Both the position numbers and the translations under genes were made by a program. Shown in pieces: positions 51,782-62,465 of a stretch of 64,000 nt of DNA (position 1 is its first letter; each line of letters opens with the position of its first letter). This stretch comes from Magnetospirillum moscoviense. GTDB taxonomy: Bacteria > Pseudomonadota > Alphaproteobacteria > Rhodospirillales > Magnetospirillaceae. The notes below the pieces were generated by a model. The model saw only the letters and a program-made list of their open reading frames with translations, had not been told where the DNA came from and ran no database searches. The DNA is taken from positions 99,407 through 163,406 of the forward strand of contig NZ_LWQU01000141.1 of assembly GCF_001650635.1 (NCBI RefSeq), read 5' to 3'.

Positions 51782-53503
51782 TCAAGATTGATTTCGGTTG
51801 GACGGGGACCTTTCCCGCCCGGCCGCCAGCACCGCGCGCCACACCTTGTCGGGGCCGTAATGCTCGCGGGCGAAGGCCAGGGCGCGGGCAGCGATGGCGT
51901 CTCGCAGGTCGGGGCGACGGTCCAGCACCCGGCACATGCCCTCGATGTCGCCGGCATGGGACCAGGGCAGGTAATGGTGCCAGGGGGTGAAGAAGGCCTC
52001 GGTGCCGCTGCCGTCCTGTTCAAGCAATAGGGCGCCGCAGGCGATGGATTCCCACACCCGGCCGGTGACCAGGCGTTCGGCCTGGTCGTGGGCGGCAAGG
52101 TTCAAGACAATGCCGGCCCGGGCCAGTTCGGCGGCATAATCGGCCGGGCTGGCGGTGCGCTGCTTTCGTTCGGCGCCGATCAACAGGGTCAGGCCCAGCG
52201 GCCGGTCGGCCAGCGCCGCCAGCAGCATCACCCGGTGGGGCTGGGCCAGTCCGCCGACGAACAGCAGGCCGCGATCATTGGCGCCTGGCGCGAAGGGCGG
52301 GTGCAAGGCCGGCACCGGAATGGCCACGCCCTTGCCGCCCATGGCCGGCAGGGAGGGCGAGTGGGGGTCGAACACCAAGACGCCCTCGGAAATCTCCGCC
52401 CAATATTCCATCAGCGACTGGGCCGCCTTCAGGGCGTCGCGGAACATGCAGACCAGCCGGAAGCCGAACCGGGCCTTCCACCCGGCCACCATATCGCGGG
52501 AAAGGCCGCGCCCGGTCGGCGACCAACTGCAATCCAGCAGCACGATATCGGGACGGGTGCGCTCGATATGCTCGGCCAGGGCGGCCAGACGCTGGGCGAT
52601 GGCGCTGTCGGGGGCGCGCACTTCCAAGGGCTTGCCGGCGGCATCGTCCAGCCACAGATCCAATCGGCCCCCGGCCAAATCGGCGGTGGCGGCCAAATGG
52701 GCGGCCAGATCGTTGGGGAAGACCTCGCGGCCGCCATTGGTGGCGGCACCGACGAACAAGACGCGGGCGCTGTCGGGGGTAGTCTCGGCCCCGGGCAGGG
52801 CGAAAGGCGGTTTGGGGGGCGTGGTCAGCCCGCGCTCGATCCGGGCCTCGATGGCGTCGGGCGGGGTGGCAGGGGGACGGCAGGGGCCGATCATCGCCGC
52901 CAAGCTATCCTCGTTGGCCTGCCAGATCGGCTGCAGCATCCTGAGCGACGCCTCGGGCTGGCCGGCCTCCAGCAGGGCCTCGCCGGCCCGGACCAGGGCC
53001 ATCGGCGCGATCCCATGGCGGCCCATCCATTGGGCGACGAAGCCCGCGCCCTCGACAGCGCGCCCGGCCTGGCGGCAGGCCTTGACCAGCCGGTCGTGGC
53101 TGTCGTCCCACTGGGGACGGCCGCCCAGGGCCGTGACCAATTCGGTGATGTCGTCATGGGTGCCCGCCTCGAACGCGGTCAGAAGCGGCGAGATTCTGAA
53201 GGGGCTGCCCGGCGCGATGCGGGCGGTAAGGCCTCGGGCGGTGTCATCGTCGCCGACCAGGGTGGCCAGGCAGGCGCGGTCGGACAGAAGACCGTCATCG
53301 GTGGGCGCCTCGGTCAGGCCGCGTTCCAGGGTGTCTATGGCGAGGTCCAGCATGCCGCCGGACCGGGCCAGATGGGCCAGCGAGCGCCAGGCCAGCGGCG
53401 CGGGCGCACCGGCGTTGCGCCATTCCTCGATCCGGGCCTGGCCGGCCGGCTGCGCCGCCGCCGGGAAGCGATCGGACAGCCAAGTCTCGAAAACGGTGGT
53501 CAC
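51782..53503 (-). CDS. Glycosyltransferase-like protein with TPR-type N-terminus
   Basis: 573 residues from GTG 53503, overlapping the upstream gene as GTGA. The N-terminal ~250 residues are helical repeats rich in Ala and Leu. The C-terminal ~300 residues carry a GT-B-like pattern (PDIVLLDCSWSPTGRGLSRD, LLFVGGLAQPHRVMLLAALA, GRVWESIACGALLLEQDGSG). The last part resembles the sugar-nucleotide-binding end of CgeB/GT1-like enzymes. Substrate unknown. Confidence 0.7.
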   Translation of the reverse strand: MTTVFETWLSDRFPAAAQPAGQARIEEWRNAGAPAPLAWRSLAHLARSGGMLDLAIDTLERGLTEAPTDDGLLSDRACLATLVGDDDTARGLTARIAPGSPFRISPLLTAFEAGTHDDITELVTALGGRPQWDDSHDRLVKACRQAGRAVEGAGFVAQWMGRHGIAPMALVRAGEALLEAGQPEASLRMLQPIWQANEDSLAAMIGPCRPPATPPDAIEARIERGLTTPPKPPFALPGAETTPDSARVLFVGAATNGGREVFPNDLAAHLAATADLAGGRLDLWLDDAAGKPLEVRAPDSAIAQRLAALAEHIERTRPDIVLLDCSWSPTGRGLSRDMVAGWKARFGFRLVCMFRDALKAAQSLMEYWAEISEGVLVFDPHSPSLPAMGGKGVAIPVPALHPPFAPGANDRGLLFVGGLAQPHRVMLLAALADRPLGLTLLIGAERKQRTASPADYAAELARAGIVLNLAAHDQAERLVTGRVWESIACGALLLEQDGSGTEAFFTPWHHYLPWSHAGDIEGMCRVLDRRPDLRDAIAARALAFAREHYGPDKVWRAVLAAGRERSPSNRNQS

Positions 53504-54294
53504 AATTGGTCGAGCCGGCGAAAGAAGGCGGCGACGGTATCGACGGTGTGTTCGCCATAGCGGCGTCTCAGCTCGACCGGGCGGGCGACCACCTGGGCGC
53601 GGACGTCGGCGAACAGGGCCCGCATCATCTCGGCGAAACTGGTCTCGGTCAGCTGCCAGGTGGAATCGGGCGAGCCGGGCTGGGCCGGGGCCAGATGCGA
53701 GTTGACCAATGACAGGAACCAGTCGCGGCGATGCTCGAAGGCGCTGAAATAATGGGCCACCACCACCAGGACATCGGTGGTCAAGGCGTGGGTCTCGGGG
53801 TCGGCGTGGATGCGGTCCCAATCATAGCCGCCGCTGCTGGCGCGGTGGCGGTCCAGGATGGCCTGGCTTTTCCTTTGGCATTGCTCGTACAGCATCGGGC
53901 CGATCATCTTGTCGATGGCCAGGTTGAAGCCGGGGATCACCCGGCGCGAAAGCACGCCCTTGCCGCCATCGTCGCCCTGACGCGGCGGGAACAGCGGCGC
54001 GAAGGCCTTCATCAGGATGCGGTCGAACGGCTTGCGCCTGGCACTTTCCCACTGCTTGGCCTCGCGCGTTACCGTGCAGGCATCGAACGAGCGGCGAAAC
54101 ACCGACTGGAAGCGCTTGGCTTCCTCGGCCAGGAAGGATTCGGCCAGTTCGCGGATGGCGGCGGCGGTCAGCGCGCCACCCCGACGGGCCGCTTCCACCT
54201 CCAGCCGGGTGGTGAAATGGCCGATCATGGTGTTGGCGATGGCCTCGCAGGCCTTGGGGCCGCTTGGTCCGGACGGCGGTTCGAAGGTGGTCAT
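53500..54294 (-). CDS. Helical protein of unknown function
   Basis: 264 residues from ATG 54294, soluble and alpha-helical (AIANTMIGHFTTRLEVEAAR, PFDRILMKAFAPLFPPR). No known domain or signal peptide. It overlaps the glycosyltransferase-like gene by 4 bases, so the two likely act together. Confidence 0.65.
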   Translation of the reverse strand: MTTFEPPSGPSGPKACEAIANTMIGHFTTRLEVEAARRGGALTAAAIRELAESFLAEEAKRFQSVFRRSFDACTVTREAKQWESARRKPFDRILMKAFAPLFPPRQGDDGGKGVLSRRVIPGFNLAIDKMIGPMLYEQCQRKSQAILDRHRASSGGYDWDRIHADPETHALTTDVLVVVAHYFSAFEHRRDWFLSLVNSHLAPAQPGSPDSTWQLTETSFAEMMRALFADVRAQVVARPVELRRRYGEHTVDTVAAFFRRLDQL

Positions 54295-54386
54295 GCTCGC
54301 GAAACTCCCCTGACCCGACCAGGATAGCAGGAATCGCCGGCTCTGCACATTGACAGCCAGCGTCCCGGTCCCTAGGCTTCTGGGCC

Positions 54387-56045
54387 ATGTCCCAGGCAAT
54401 AACCATCGCTCTCGCCCAGATCAATCCGGTGGTCGGTGACGTCACCGGAAACGTCGCCCGCATCCGCGAGGCCCGCACCCGTGCCGCCCGCGACGGCGCC
54501 GATCTGGTGGTGTTCCCCGAATTGACCGTCTCGGGCTATCCGCCCGAGGATCTGGTGCTGAAGGCGGCGTTCCTGGATGCCGTCGAAGGCGCCGTCGAAG
54601 ATCTGGCCGCCGATACCGACGATGGCGGGCCGGCGGTGCTGATCGGCGCGCCCTGGCGGGTCGAGGACCACACCTACAACGCCGTTCTGCTGCTGGACAA
54701 GGGCGCCATCGCCGCCACCCGGCTGAAGGCGCATCTGCCCAATTACGGTGTGTTCGACGAGGCCCGGGTGTTCACCGCCGGGCCGCTGCCGGCGCCGATC
54801 CTGTTTCGCGGCATCCAACTGGGCGTGATGATCTGCGAGGACATGTGGTACGCCGACGTGGCCGACGGGCTGGCGGCGCTGGGGGCCGAAATTCTGCTGG
54901 TGCCCAACGGTTCGCCGTTCGAGCTGGCCAAGGCCGGGGTGCGGCTGGAGCGCGCCGCCGAACGGGTCGCCGCCACCGGCCTGCCACTGGTTTATGTCAA
55001 CCAGATCGGCGGTCAGGACGAATTGGTGTTCGACGGCGCCTCGTTCGTGCTGGCGGGCTCGGGCGAGATGGTCGCCCGTCTGCCGGCCTGGCGGGAAGAG
55101 GTGACGACCCTGACCTTCACCCGAAATGACGCCGGTTGGCAGGCGGAGGGCGCGCTGGCGCCCGAGCCCGGCGCCGACGAAAGCCTTTATCAGGCGATGG
55201 TGCTGGGCCTGCGCGACTATGTCACCAAGAACGGCTTTCCCGGTGTGGTGCTGGGGCTGTCGGGCGGCATCGATTCGGCCCTGGCGGCGGCGGTGGCCGT
55301 CGATGCCCTGGGGGCGGACAAGGTGTGGTGCGTGATGATGCCGTCGCCTTACACCAGCGCCGAAAGCCTGGAGGACGCCGAAGGCGTCGCCCGATTGCTG
55401 GGCTGCCGGCTGGATAGTGTATCCATCGAGCCGGCGATGGCCGCCTTCGGCACGATGCTGGCGCCGTCTTTCGCCGGCCACAAGGCCGACATCACCGAGG
55501 AGAACCTGCAATCGCGCTCGCGCGGGCTGACCTTGATGGCGCTGTCCAACAAGTTCGGCCCGATGGTGCTGTCCACCGGCAACAAGAGCGAGATGAGCAC
55601 CGGTTACGCCACCCTGTATGGCGACATGTGCGGCGGTTATGCCGTCTTGAAGGACGTCTATAAGACCGCGGTGTTCGCGGTGTGCCGCTGGCGCAACCTC
55701 AACCGTCCCGACGGCGCCTTGGGCCCCAACGGCCCGGTGATGCCCGAGCGGGTCATCACCAAGCCGCCCTCGGCCGAGTTGAAGCCCGACCAGAAGGACC
55801 AGGACACCCTGCCGCCCTACGACCAGCTCGACGGCATCCTGTCCTGCCTGATCGAGGGCGAGATGGGTGTCACCGAAACGGTCGCCCAGGGCTATCTTGA
55901 AGATGTGGTGCGCCGGGTCTGGCGCATGCTCGACCGCGCCGAATACAAGCGCCGCCAAGCCCCGCCCGGCGTCAAGATCACCGGCCGTTCGTTCGGTCGC
56001 GATCGGCGCTATCCCATCACCAACGGCTTCACCAGGACCATCTGA
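54387..56045 (+). CDS. nadE: Glutamine-dependent NAD+ synthetase
   Basis: 552 residues. An N-terminal nitrilase-type glutaminase (about 1-265; VVFPELTVSGYPPEDL, LKAHLPNYGVFDE, GVMICEDMWY) is fused to a NAD synthetase (LGLSGGIDSALAAAVAV, PP-loop). It amidates deamido-NAD+ using glutamine. gltX follows after 3 bases. Confidence 0.96.
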   Translation: MSQAITIALAQINPVVGDVTGNVARIREARTRAARDGADLVVFPELTVSGYPPEDLVLKAAFLDAVEGAVEDLAADTDDGGPAVLIGAPWRVEDHTYNAVLLLDKGAIAATRLKAHLPNYGVFDEARVFTAGPLPAPILFRGIQLGVMICEDMWYADVADGLAALGAEILLVPNGSPFELAKAGVRLERAAERVAATGLPLVYVNQIGGQDELVFDGASFVLAGSGEMVARLPAWREEVTTLTFTRNDAGWQAEGALAPEPGADESLYQAMVLGLRDYVTKNGFPGVVLGLSGGIDSALAAAVAVDALGADKVWCVMMPSPYTSAESLEDAEGVARLLGCRLDSVSIEPAMAAFGTMLAPSFAGHKADITEENLQSRSRGLTLMALSNKFGPMVLSTGNKSEMSTGYATLYGDMCGGYAVLKDVYKTAVFAVCRWRNLNRPDGALGPNGPVMPERVITKPPSAELKPDQKDQDTLPPYDQLDGILSCLIEGEMGVTETVAQGYLEDVVRRVWRMLDRAEYKRRQAPPGVKITGRSFGRDRRYPITNGFTRTI

Positions 56046-56048
56046 ATC

Positions 56049-57389
56049 GTGTCGGTCACCGTCCGTTTCGCCCCCAGCCCCACCGGGCTGCTGCATGTGG
56101 GCAATGCCCGCGTCGCCCTGATCAACTGGCTGTTCGCCAAGGCGCATGGCGGCTATTTCGTGTTGCGCTACGACGACACCGATGCCGAGCGCTCGAAGCC
56201 CGAATATGTCGAGGCCATCGCCGCCGACCTTGGCTGGCTGGGGCTGGAATGGGACCGCCATTTCCACCAATCAGCCCGGCTGGAACGCTATCGCGAGGTG
56301 GCCGAGGCGCTGAAGGCCCATGGCCGGCTTTATCCCTGCTACGAGACGCCGGAAGAGCTGGAATACAAGCGCAAGCGCCAGCTGGCGCGCGGCCAGCCGC
56401 CGGTTTATGACCGCGCCCACCTGCACCTGCCCAAGGTCGAGCTTGATCGTCTGATCGCCGAGGGCCGCACGCCCCATTGGCGCTTCAAGCTGGATCACCG
56501 CGTCGAGCAATGGGAGGATCTGGTCAAGGGATCGATGCATGTCGATTGCGCTTCGCTGTCCGACCCGGTGCTGATCCGCGCCGACGGCACCTTCCTTTAC
56601 ACCCTGCCCAGCGTGGTCGACGATGCCGATTACGCCATCAGCCACATCATCCGGGGCGAGGATCACGTCACCAATTCGGCGCCGCAATTGCAGCTGTTCC
56701 GCGCCATCGGCGCCATACCGCCGCAATTCGCCCACCTGCCGCTGATGACCGACATTTCCGGGGCCGGCCTGTCCAAGCGCCTGGGCTCGCTGTCCCTGTC
56801 CGAGATGCGCGAGGACGGCGTGTTGCCGATGGCGGTCAATTCGTTGCTGGCCAAGCTGGGCACCTCGGACGCCATCGAGGAACGCAACAATCTGGACAGC
56901 CTGATCGAGGAATTCTCGATCACCCATTTCAGCCGCTCGACCGCCAAGTTCGATCCGGTCGAACTGGCCCATCTCAACACCCGGCTGCTGCACGCCATGA
57001 GCTTCGCCGAGGCCGAATCGGCTTTGGCCGCGTTAGGGCTGGATCAGGCCGACCAGGCCTTCTGGGAGGCGGTCAAGGGCAACCTGGCCAAGATGGCCGA
57101 TTCCCGCCAATGGTGGCCGGTGGTGGCCGGCCCGATTACGCCGGTGGTCGAGGATCAGGCCTTCCTGGACGCGGCGGCCGGTCTGCTGCCGCCCGAGCCG
57201 TGGGACGCGTCGACCTGGAGTGCCTGGACCAATGCCATCAAGGCCGCCACCGGGGCCAAGGGCCGCGCCCTGTTCCACCCGCTGCGCCTGGCCTTGACGG
57301 CCTACGAGAATGGACCGGAACTGAAGAACCTGCTACCTCTGATCGGCCGCGAAAAAGCCCTGGAACGGCTGGCCGGCAAGGCCGCCTAG
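56049..57389 (+). CDS. gltX: Glutamate-tRNA ligase
   Basis: 446 residues from GTG 56049. Class I signature [13 protein letters not shown] (HVGN) and LSKRLGSLS (KMSKS variant). The body is the short gltX2-like type common as a second copy in Alphaproteobacteria; it may charge tRNA-Gln for amidation. cysS follows after 10 bases. Confidence 0.93.
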   Translation: MSVTVRFAPSPTGLLHVGNARVALINWLFAKAHGGYFVLRYDDTDAERSKPEYVEAIAADLGWLGLEWDRHFHQSARLERYREVAEALKAHGRLYPCYETPEELEYKRKRQLARGQPPVYDRAHLHLPKVELDRLIAEGRTPHWRFKLDHRVEQWEDLVKGSMHVDCASLSDPVLIRADGTFLYTLPSVVDDADYAISHIIRGEDHVTNSAPQLQLFRAIGAIPPQFAHLPLMTDISGAGLSKRLGSLSLSEMREDGVLPMAVNSLLAKLGTSDAIEERNNLDSLIEEFSITHFSRSTAKFDPVELAHLNTRLLHAMSFAEAESALAALGLDQADQAFWEAVKGNLAKMADSRQWWPVVAGPITPVVEDQAFLDAAAGLLPPEPWDASTWSAWTNAIKAATGAKGRALFHPLRLALTAYENGPELKNLLPLIGREKALERLAGKAA

Positions 57390-57399
57390 GAGTCCCCGC

Positions 57400-58779
57400 A
57401 TGCCCCTGGTCCTGTACAACACGCTGACCCGCAAGAAGGACGTGTTCGAGCCGCTGAACCCCGACCGCGTCGGCATGTATGTGTGCGGTCCGACCGTCTA
57501 TGATCGCGCTCATATCGGCAATGCCCGGCCGGTGATCGTGTTCGACGTGCTGTACCGGCTGCTGACCCGGCTGTATCCCCAGGTCACCTATGTTCGCAAC
57601 ATCACCGACGTCGATGACAAGATCAATCAGCGCGCCAAGGATTCCGGCGAGCCGATCTCGGTGATCACCGAACGCACCACCAAGATGTTCCATGACGACA
57701 TCGCGGAGCTGAACGCGGCTCCGCCCACCATCGAGCCGCGCGCCACCGATCATATCAACCAGATGCTGACGATGATCGAGGGCCTGATCGCCAAGGGCTT
57801 CGCCTACGAGGCCGAGGGCCATGTGCTGTTCTCGGTGCCCAGCATGAAGGATTACGGCGCCCTGTCGCGCCGGTCGATGGACGAGATGATGGCCGGCGCC
57901 CGCGTCGAGGTTGCCCCCTATAAGCGCAATCCCGCCGATTTCGTGCTGTGGAAGCCGTCCACCCCCGATCTGCCGGGCTGGGACAGCCCGTGGGGCCGCG
58001 GCCGGCCGGGCTGGCACATCGAATGCAGCGCCATGAGCGGCCAATATCTGGGCGTCACCTTCGACATCCATGGCGGCGGCCAGGATCTGGTCTTCCCCCA
58101 CCACGAGAACGAGATCGCCCAAAGTGTGTGCGCCAACGGCGCGCCCTTCGCCCGCTATTGGCTGCATAACGGCTATCTGATGGTCGAGGGCGAGAAGATG
58201 TCCAAGAGCCTGGGCAACTTCTTTACCGTGCGCGAATTGCTGGAGGTCGCCCCCGGCGAGGCGATCCGCCTGGCCATGCTGTCGACCCATTACCACCAGC
58301 CGTTCGACTGGACCGCCGACGGCTTGAAGCAGGCGCGTGCCACCCTGGACCGGCTTTACACCGCGCTTCGTGGTGTCGTGGACATCCCGGCCGCCGAGGT
58401 CGCAGCCCCCATCGAGGTGATGGCGGCGCTGGAAGATGATTTGAACACGCCCTTGGCCATCAGCCATCTGCACGAACTGGCCGGCAAGCTCAACAAGGCG
58501 GCCGACACAGCGGCCAAGGCCCGGGCCAAGGGGCTGCTGCTGGCGGCGGCCGATCTGTTGGGCGTGCTGAAGCAGGACCCGGAAGCGTGGTTCCGCTGGC
58601 AGCCAGCGGGCGGCGGAAACGGCCTGTCGGAAGCCGACATCGAGGCGGCGATCACCGCCCGCCTGGACGCCCGCAAGGCCAAGAACTGGGCCGAGGCCGA
58701 TCGCATCCGCAAGGATCTGGCCGAGCAGGGCGTCGTCCTTGAGGACGGCCCCGCCGGCACCAGCTGGAAACGGGTGTGA
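57400..58779 (+). CDS. cysS: Cysteine-tRNA ligase
   Basis: 459 residues. HIGH motif in [22 protein letters not shown] in [10 protein letters not shown], and zinc-site Cys/His ([23 protein letters not shown]). Part of the nadE-gltX-cysS unit. A membrane-protein gene follows after 4 bases. Confidence 0.97.
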   Translation: MPLVLYNTLTRKKDVFEPLNPDRVGMYVCGPTVYDRAHIGNARPVIVFDVLYRLLTRLYPQVTYVRNITDVDDKINQRAKDSGEPISVITERTTKMFHDDIAELNAAPPTIEPRATDHINQMLTMIEGLIAKGFAYEAEGHVLFSVPSMKDYGALSRRSMDEMMAGARVEVAPYKRNPADFVLWKPSTPDLPGWDSPWGRGRPGWHIECSAMSGQYLGVTFDIHGGGQDLVFPHHENEIAQSVCANGAPFARYWLHNGYLMVEGEKMSKSLGNFFTVRELLEVAPGEAIRLAMLSTHYHQPFDWTADGLKQARATLDRLYTALRGVVDIPAAEVAAPIEVMAALEDDLNTPLAISHLHELAGKLNKAADTAAKARAKGLLLAAADLLGVLKQDPEAWFRWQPAGGGNGLSEADIEAAITARLDARKAKNWAEADRIRKDLAEQGVVLEDGPAGTSWKRV

Positions 58780-58783
58780 TCCG

Positions 58784-60163
58784 ATGCCTCTGAGCACGGG
58801 GCCTGACCTGTTCCACTGGCGGGGCTGGCGCGTGCTGTCGCTTCTTTTGGTGGCGGCCCTGTTCCTGGCCCCGGCTTTGTGGAACGGCTATCCGCTGATC
58901 TATTACGACACCGAAGATTACGTCGAGATGTCGTTCACCTGGCAGCCGATCATCTGGCGCATCATGACCTATGGCGCCTTCACCTGGATCGGCCATCCCT
59001 TCGGCACCTTGTGGGCGGTGGCGTGGGCGCAGGCGCTGATCGGTGCCTGGATCATGCACGAGGCGGTGTGGGCCTGGGTCGCGCGCTATCGGCCGCAGGT
59101 CTATGTGCTGATGGGGGTGATCGTCGCCCTGTTCACCGGCCTGCCGTGGGTGGTCAGCCAGATCCTGGCCGACATGTTCGCCGGCTTCGCCATTCTGGGG
59201 CTGGCGGTGCTGGCCTTCGGCGACAATCTGTCGCGGCCCCGCCGATTGGCCCTGGTGCCGTTGGTGGCGGTGGGCATCTGCCTGCATATGTCCCATGTGG
59301 CGGTGGCGGCCGGGCTGCTCATCGCGATGACCGGCCTGCGCCTGTTGTCGCGCCTGTCGCTCAGGCTGCCGCGTCCGCGCCTGTTGTTGCCGACCCTGAC
59401 GGTGGCCTTGGGCACCGCCGCGGTGCCCGGCCTGCATTGGGCGGTGACCGGCCAGGCCTTCTTCACCCAATCGGGCCAGGTGCTGCAATTGGCCCTGTTC
59501 GTCCAGGACGGTCTGGCCAAGAAGTATCTGGACGAGGTCTGTCCCAATGGCGCCACCTTCAAGATGTGTGCCCACAAGGAAGGCCTGCCCTACACCGCCG
59601 ATGAGTTCCTGTGGGGCGACAGCGCCTTCGACGATCTGGGCGGCTGGAAGGCCATGCACGACGAGGCCGGGGCCATCGTCTCGGGGGCGATCAAGACCTT
59701 TCCGGCCGACGTCGCCCGCGCCATGGCCCGCAACACCATCACCCAGATCGACCTGATCGGCTCGGGCGAGGATCTGGTGCCGATGTCGTGGCACTTCGTC
59801 AAGACCGTGCTGAAGCGCTATCCGCGCGATTTCCGCTCGTTCCGCTTCGCCATGCAGCAGCGTGCGGAAGGGATCGACTTCACCCTGATCAACCAGATCC
59901 AGGTGCCGGTGGCCCAGGCGGCGCAGGTGGCGTTGTTCGGTCTGCTGGTGGTGGCCTGGCGTCGGCGCGACCGCATCTCGGCCGGGCTACTGGTGACCGT
60001 CATCCTGGCGATCATCGGCAATGCCGTGGTGTGCGGGGCCTTGTCCAATCCCCATGATCGCTACCAGAACCGTCTGGTGTGGCTGGCCTTGTTCGCCTGC
60101 TCGGTGGCGGCGATCCGGCTGGATCAGCGTTTCACCCGCCGTAAGTCGGTTCCGCCTATCTGA
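58784..60163 (+). CDS. Polytopic membrane protein, unrecognised
   Basis: 459 residues with about ten hydrophobic helices and a periplasmic loop containing DEVCPNGATFKMCAHKEGLP. The N-terminal YYDTEDYVEMS after the first helix recalls ArnT/PMT-like GT-C enzymes, which carry an Asp-rich loop there, but no family could be assigned. It begins 4 bases after cysS and its end overlaps the convergent gene by 8 bases. Confidence 0.75.
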   Translation: MPLSTGPDLFHWRGWRVLSLLLVAALFLAPALWNGYPLIYYDTEDYVEMSFTWQPIIWRIMTYGAFTWIGHPFGTLWAVAWAQALIGAWIMHEAVWAWVARYRPQVYVLMGVIVALFTGLPWVVSQILADMFAGFAILGLAVLAFGDNLSRPRRLALVPLVAVGICLHMSHVAVAAGLLIAMTGLRLLSRLSLRLPRPRLLLPTLTVALGTAAVPGLHWAVTGQAFFTQSGQVLQLALFVQDGLAKKYLDEVCPNGATFKMCAHKEGLPYTADEFLWGDSAFDDLGGWKAMHDEAGAIVSGAIKTFPADVARAMARNTITQIDLIGSGEDLVPMSWHFVKTVLKRYPRDFRSFRFAMQQRAEGIDFTLINQIQVPVAQAAQVALFGLLVVAWRRRDRISAGLLVTVILAIIGNAVVCGALSNPHDRYQNRLVWLALFACSVAAIRLDQRFTRRKSVPPI

Positions 60164-60884
60164 CGGTTCCGGCCAGGATGCGTTCCTTGTCCAGCCGGTC
60201 GGCGATGGCCTGCAGCCGCGCGATCACCGCATCGGCGTCGGGATAGGTTTTGGACAGCACCAGATAGACGTCCAGGCGCGACACCAGATCGGACTGCACC
60301 CGGCTGATCGGGTGCCCGGCCAGAACCTCGCGGGCCGGGCCGGCATAATCCAGGACGTAATCCACGCGGTCCCGCGCCAGCAGGGCGAAAGCCGCGTCGT
60401 GGCTGGTCACTTCTTCGGTTCGCACCGCGTTGGCCGGATCGGCGATGAAATCCTTGAGGCCGGCATAGGAATATCCCCGGATCAGCGCCACTCGCTTGCC
60501 GGCCAGGCCTTCCTTCGCGGTCAGCGCCGCTGTGTCGGCCTGGCGATAGGCCCGAAGCTCGGTCGAGGCGACCGGATTCTTGCCGTAAAGGCAGCATTCC
60601 GCCAGGGCCGGCGCGCGGACCAGCATCGAGAATTGCGCGGTCCCCGATTTCAGCACCTCGAACATGCGGGTTGCGGGATAGCCCCGCGCCGTCCATTTGA
60701 TGCCGGCCTGGGTGAACATCACGTTGGCCAGGCGCAGCAGCGGATTGTCGGGCTCGCCCTTCGCATCGACGCGGGTGGTCCACACCGACTGGTCGGGATA
60801 GACGTATTCCAGCTCGGCGGCGAGCGCCGGGGCGGCGGCCAGGCACGACAGGGTGAACGCGGTGGCGAGGACGCGCAGCATCAT
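60156..60884 (-). CDS. Extracellular solute-binding protein (transporter family 3-like)
   Basis: 242 residues from ATG 60884 (GAGGAG upstream). A signal peptide (LATAFTLSCLAAAPALA) is followed by a SBP_bac_3-type fold (GTAQFSMLVRAPALAECCLY, GLAGKRVALIRGYSYAGLKD, RVDYVLDYAGPA). No ABC partners are nearby. Ligand unknown. Confidence 0.8.
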   Translation of the reverse strand: MMLRVLATAFTLSCLAAAPALAAELEYVYPDQSVWTTRVDAKGEPDNPLLRLANVMFTQAGIKWTARGYPATRMFEVLKSGTAQFSMLVRAPALAECCLYGKNPVASTELRAYRQADTAALTAKEGLAGKRVALIRGYSYAGLKDFIADPANAVRTEEVTSHDAAFALLARDRVDYVLDYAGPAREVLAGHPISRVQSDLVSRLDVYLVLSKTYPDADAVIARLQAIADRLDKERILAGTVR

Positions 60885-60904
60885 CGAGCTTCTCCTCGGG
60901 GGGC

Positions 60905-61660
60905 TTATTTCCTGGGAAGCCGGTGGCTGACGGCTTCCATCAGGCGGTTCGGCAGGGCGCCGGCCAGCCATGCCGCCATGGCCATCGGCCAGGGAAAGGC
61001 GATCCGGCCGCGATCGGCCGCAAGCCCCGAAATGATGATACGCGCCGCGCGGTCGGAATCCATCAGAAACGGCATCTTGAAGCGATTGGTGGCGGTCAGG
61101 CGGGTGGTGACGAAGCCCGGACAGATCACCGACACCCTGATTCCGTCATCGGCCAGCCAGTCACGCAGGCCTTCGCCCCAGGCCTTGACCGCCGCCTTCG
61201 AGGCGCAATAGGCCGGCGCGCCGCCCAGGCCGCGATACCCCGCCAGCGACGACACGATGGCGATTTGGCCCGACTTTCGCGGCCGCATCACCTCGATGGC
61301 CGGCAGGACGGTGTTCATGAGCCCGCCGACATTGGTGGCGAAGATGGCGCGGGCCTGCTCGGCCGTCTCGCCGGTGCCGCCGGTACCGGCCGAGATGCCG
61401 GCATTGGCGACCACCAGATCCAGCGGCCGGCTGCCGTTGCAGGCGCCGACCCAGGCATCCATCATCGCCCGGTCGGTCACGTCGAGACGGCGCGAATGGG
61501 CCTCGGCGCCCAAGGTCCGGCAGCGATTGGTGACGTCGGACAGGCGTTCGCGGTCTCGTCCGGACAGGAACAGGGCGATGCCGGGCTTGGCATAGGCCAG
61601 GGCCAGGGCTTCCCCTATGCCCGACGACGCACCGGTGATCAGAATCGACGTGGGGGACAC
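60905..61660 (-). CDS. Short-chain dehydrogenase/reductase
   Basis: 251 residues: TGASSGIGEALALAYA (NAD(P) loop), NAGIS, catalytic Ser in IVSSLAG and YxxxK in PAYCASKAAVK. C-terminal hydrophobic segment (PWPMAMAAWLAGALP) suggests membrane contact. Substrate unknown. It lies 20 bases before the solute-binding gene, possibly one transcript. Confidence 0.92.
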   Translation of the reverse strand: MSPTSILITGASSGIGEALALAYAKPGIALFLSGRDRERLSDVTNRCRTLGAEAHSRRLDVTDRAMMDAWVGACNGSRPLDLVVANAGISAGTGGTGETAEQARAIFATNVGGLMNTVLPAIEVMRPRKSGQIAIVSSLAGYRGLGGAPAYCASKAAVKAWGEGLRDWLADDGIRVSVICPGFVTTRLTATNRFKMPFLMDSDRAARIIISGLAADRGRIAFPWPMAMAAWLAGALPNRLMEAVSHRLPRK

Positions 61661-62005
61661 CTAATCGTGCTCCGTCAAGATGGCCTTCAAGGCGCCGACC
61701 AGCGGCGGAAGGTCGCCCCGCGCGGCGTCCAGAATGATAGCGGGATCGACCGAATGGTACTCGTGGACCAGGATGTTGCGCATGTCGGTGATACGCGACC
61801 ACGGCACGTCGGGATGGCGGTGCTGAATCGGCGACGGGATGCGCTTGGCCGCCTCACCCAGAACTTCAAGGTTGCGTAAAACTGCGTCCTGGGTGCGCGG
61901 GTCGGCGACGAAAGCGGCGGTGTTCATGCCATCGACATAGCGGGTGATCCGTTCGATGGCTTCCAGCATGTCCTCGATGCGGACCCGCCAATCCTTGTGG
62001 CTCAC
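61661..62005 (-). CDS. HepT-like HEPN toxin of a type VII-like toxin-antitoxin pair
   Basis: 114 residues, DUF86 family. It carries the RNase-type motif MRNILVHEYHSVD (R-x4-H-x-Y). HepT-like RNases are neutralised by AMPylation from the MntA partner, encoded immediately upstream with ATGA overlap. The SDR gene follows directly: the TGA stop ends at 61661 and the SDR start is at 61660. Confidence 0.88.
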   Translation of the reverse strand: MSHKDWRVRIEDMLEAIERITRYVDGMNTAAFVADPRTQDAVLRNLEVLGEAAKRIPSPIQHRHPDVPWSRITDMRNILVHEYHSVDPAIILDAARGDLPPLVGALKAILTEHD

Positions 62006-62445
62006 AGTTCACAGGCCTCCTCGCCCAGCACCGGCACGCATTCCGCCAGGATATGCGCCTGCAGCCGGGGTTTGATGTTGCCCTTGGTGATCAGGTCGAC
62101 CGGGCGACCCAACACCCCTTCCAGGGCGTGTTTCAATTCGACATAGCGAAACAGCCCGCCCGGCTGGCCGGGGTTGAACTCGACCATCAGATCGACGTCG
62201 GACATCGGCCTGGCCTCGTCCCTGACCACCGATCCGAACAGGGACACCGACTTGACGCCGAACCGTTCGAACAGGTCGGCGTGGACGCGCAAGGTCTCGA
62301 TCACTTCGTCGCGGGTGATGGGGGCGCGCTGGCGCCCGATGCGGGTGGCATAGGCCTTGACCGCCTCGACCTTGTCGGCCGGGACGCGGACCATGACCTC
62401 GACGACGTTGGGACGGCCCCGGGCGGGGCGGCGGCGTTCGCTCAT
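62002..62445 (-). CDS. MntA-like minimal nucleotidyltransferase, antitoxin
   Basis: 147 residues from ATG 62445. The nucleotidyltransferase signature SLFGSVVRDEARPMSDVDLM (GSx10DxD) is complete. About 55 residues precede the domain and look like a DNA-binding or helical extension (VPADKVEAVKAYATRIGRQ). Partner of the HepT-like toxin. Confidence 0.88.
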   Translation of the reverse strand: MSERRRPARGRPNVVEVMVRVPADKVEAVKAYATRIGRQRAPITRDEVIETLRVHADLFERFGVKSVSLFGSVVRDEARPMSDVDLMVEFNPGQPGGLFRYVELKHALEGVLGRPVDLITKGNIKPRLQAHILAECVPVLGEEACEL

Positions 62446-62465
62446 GCCCCGATGATAAAGCGAAA

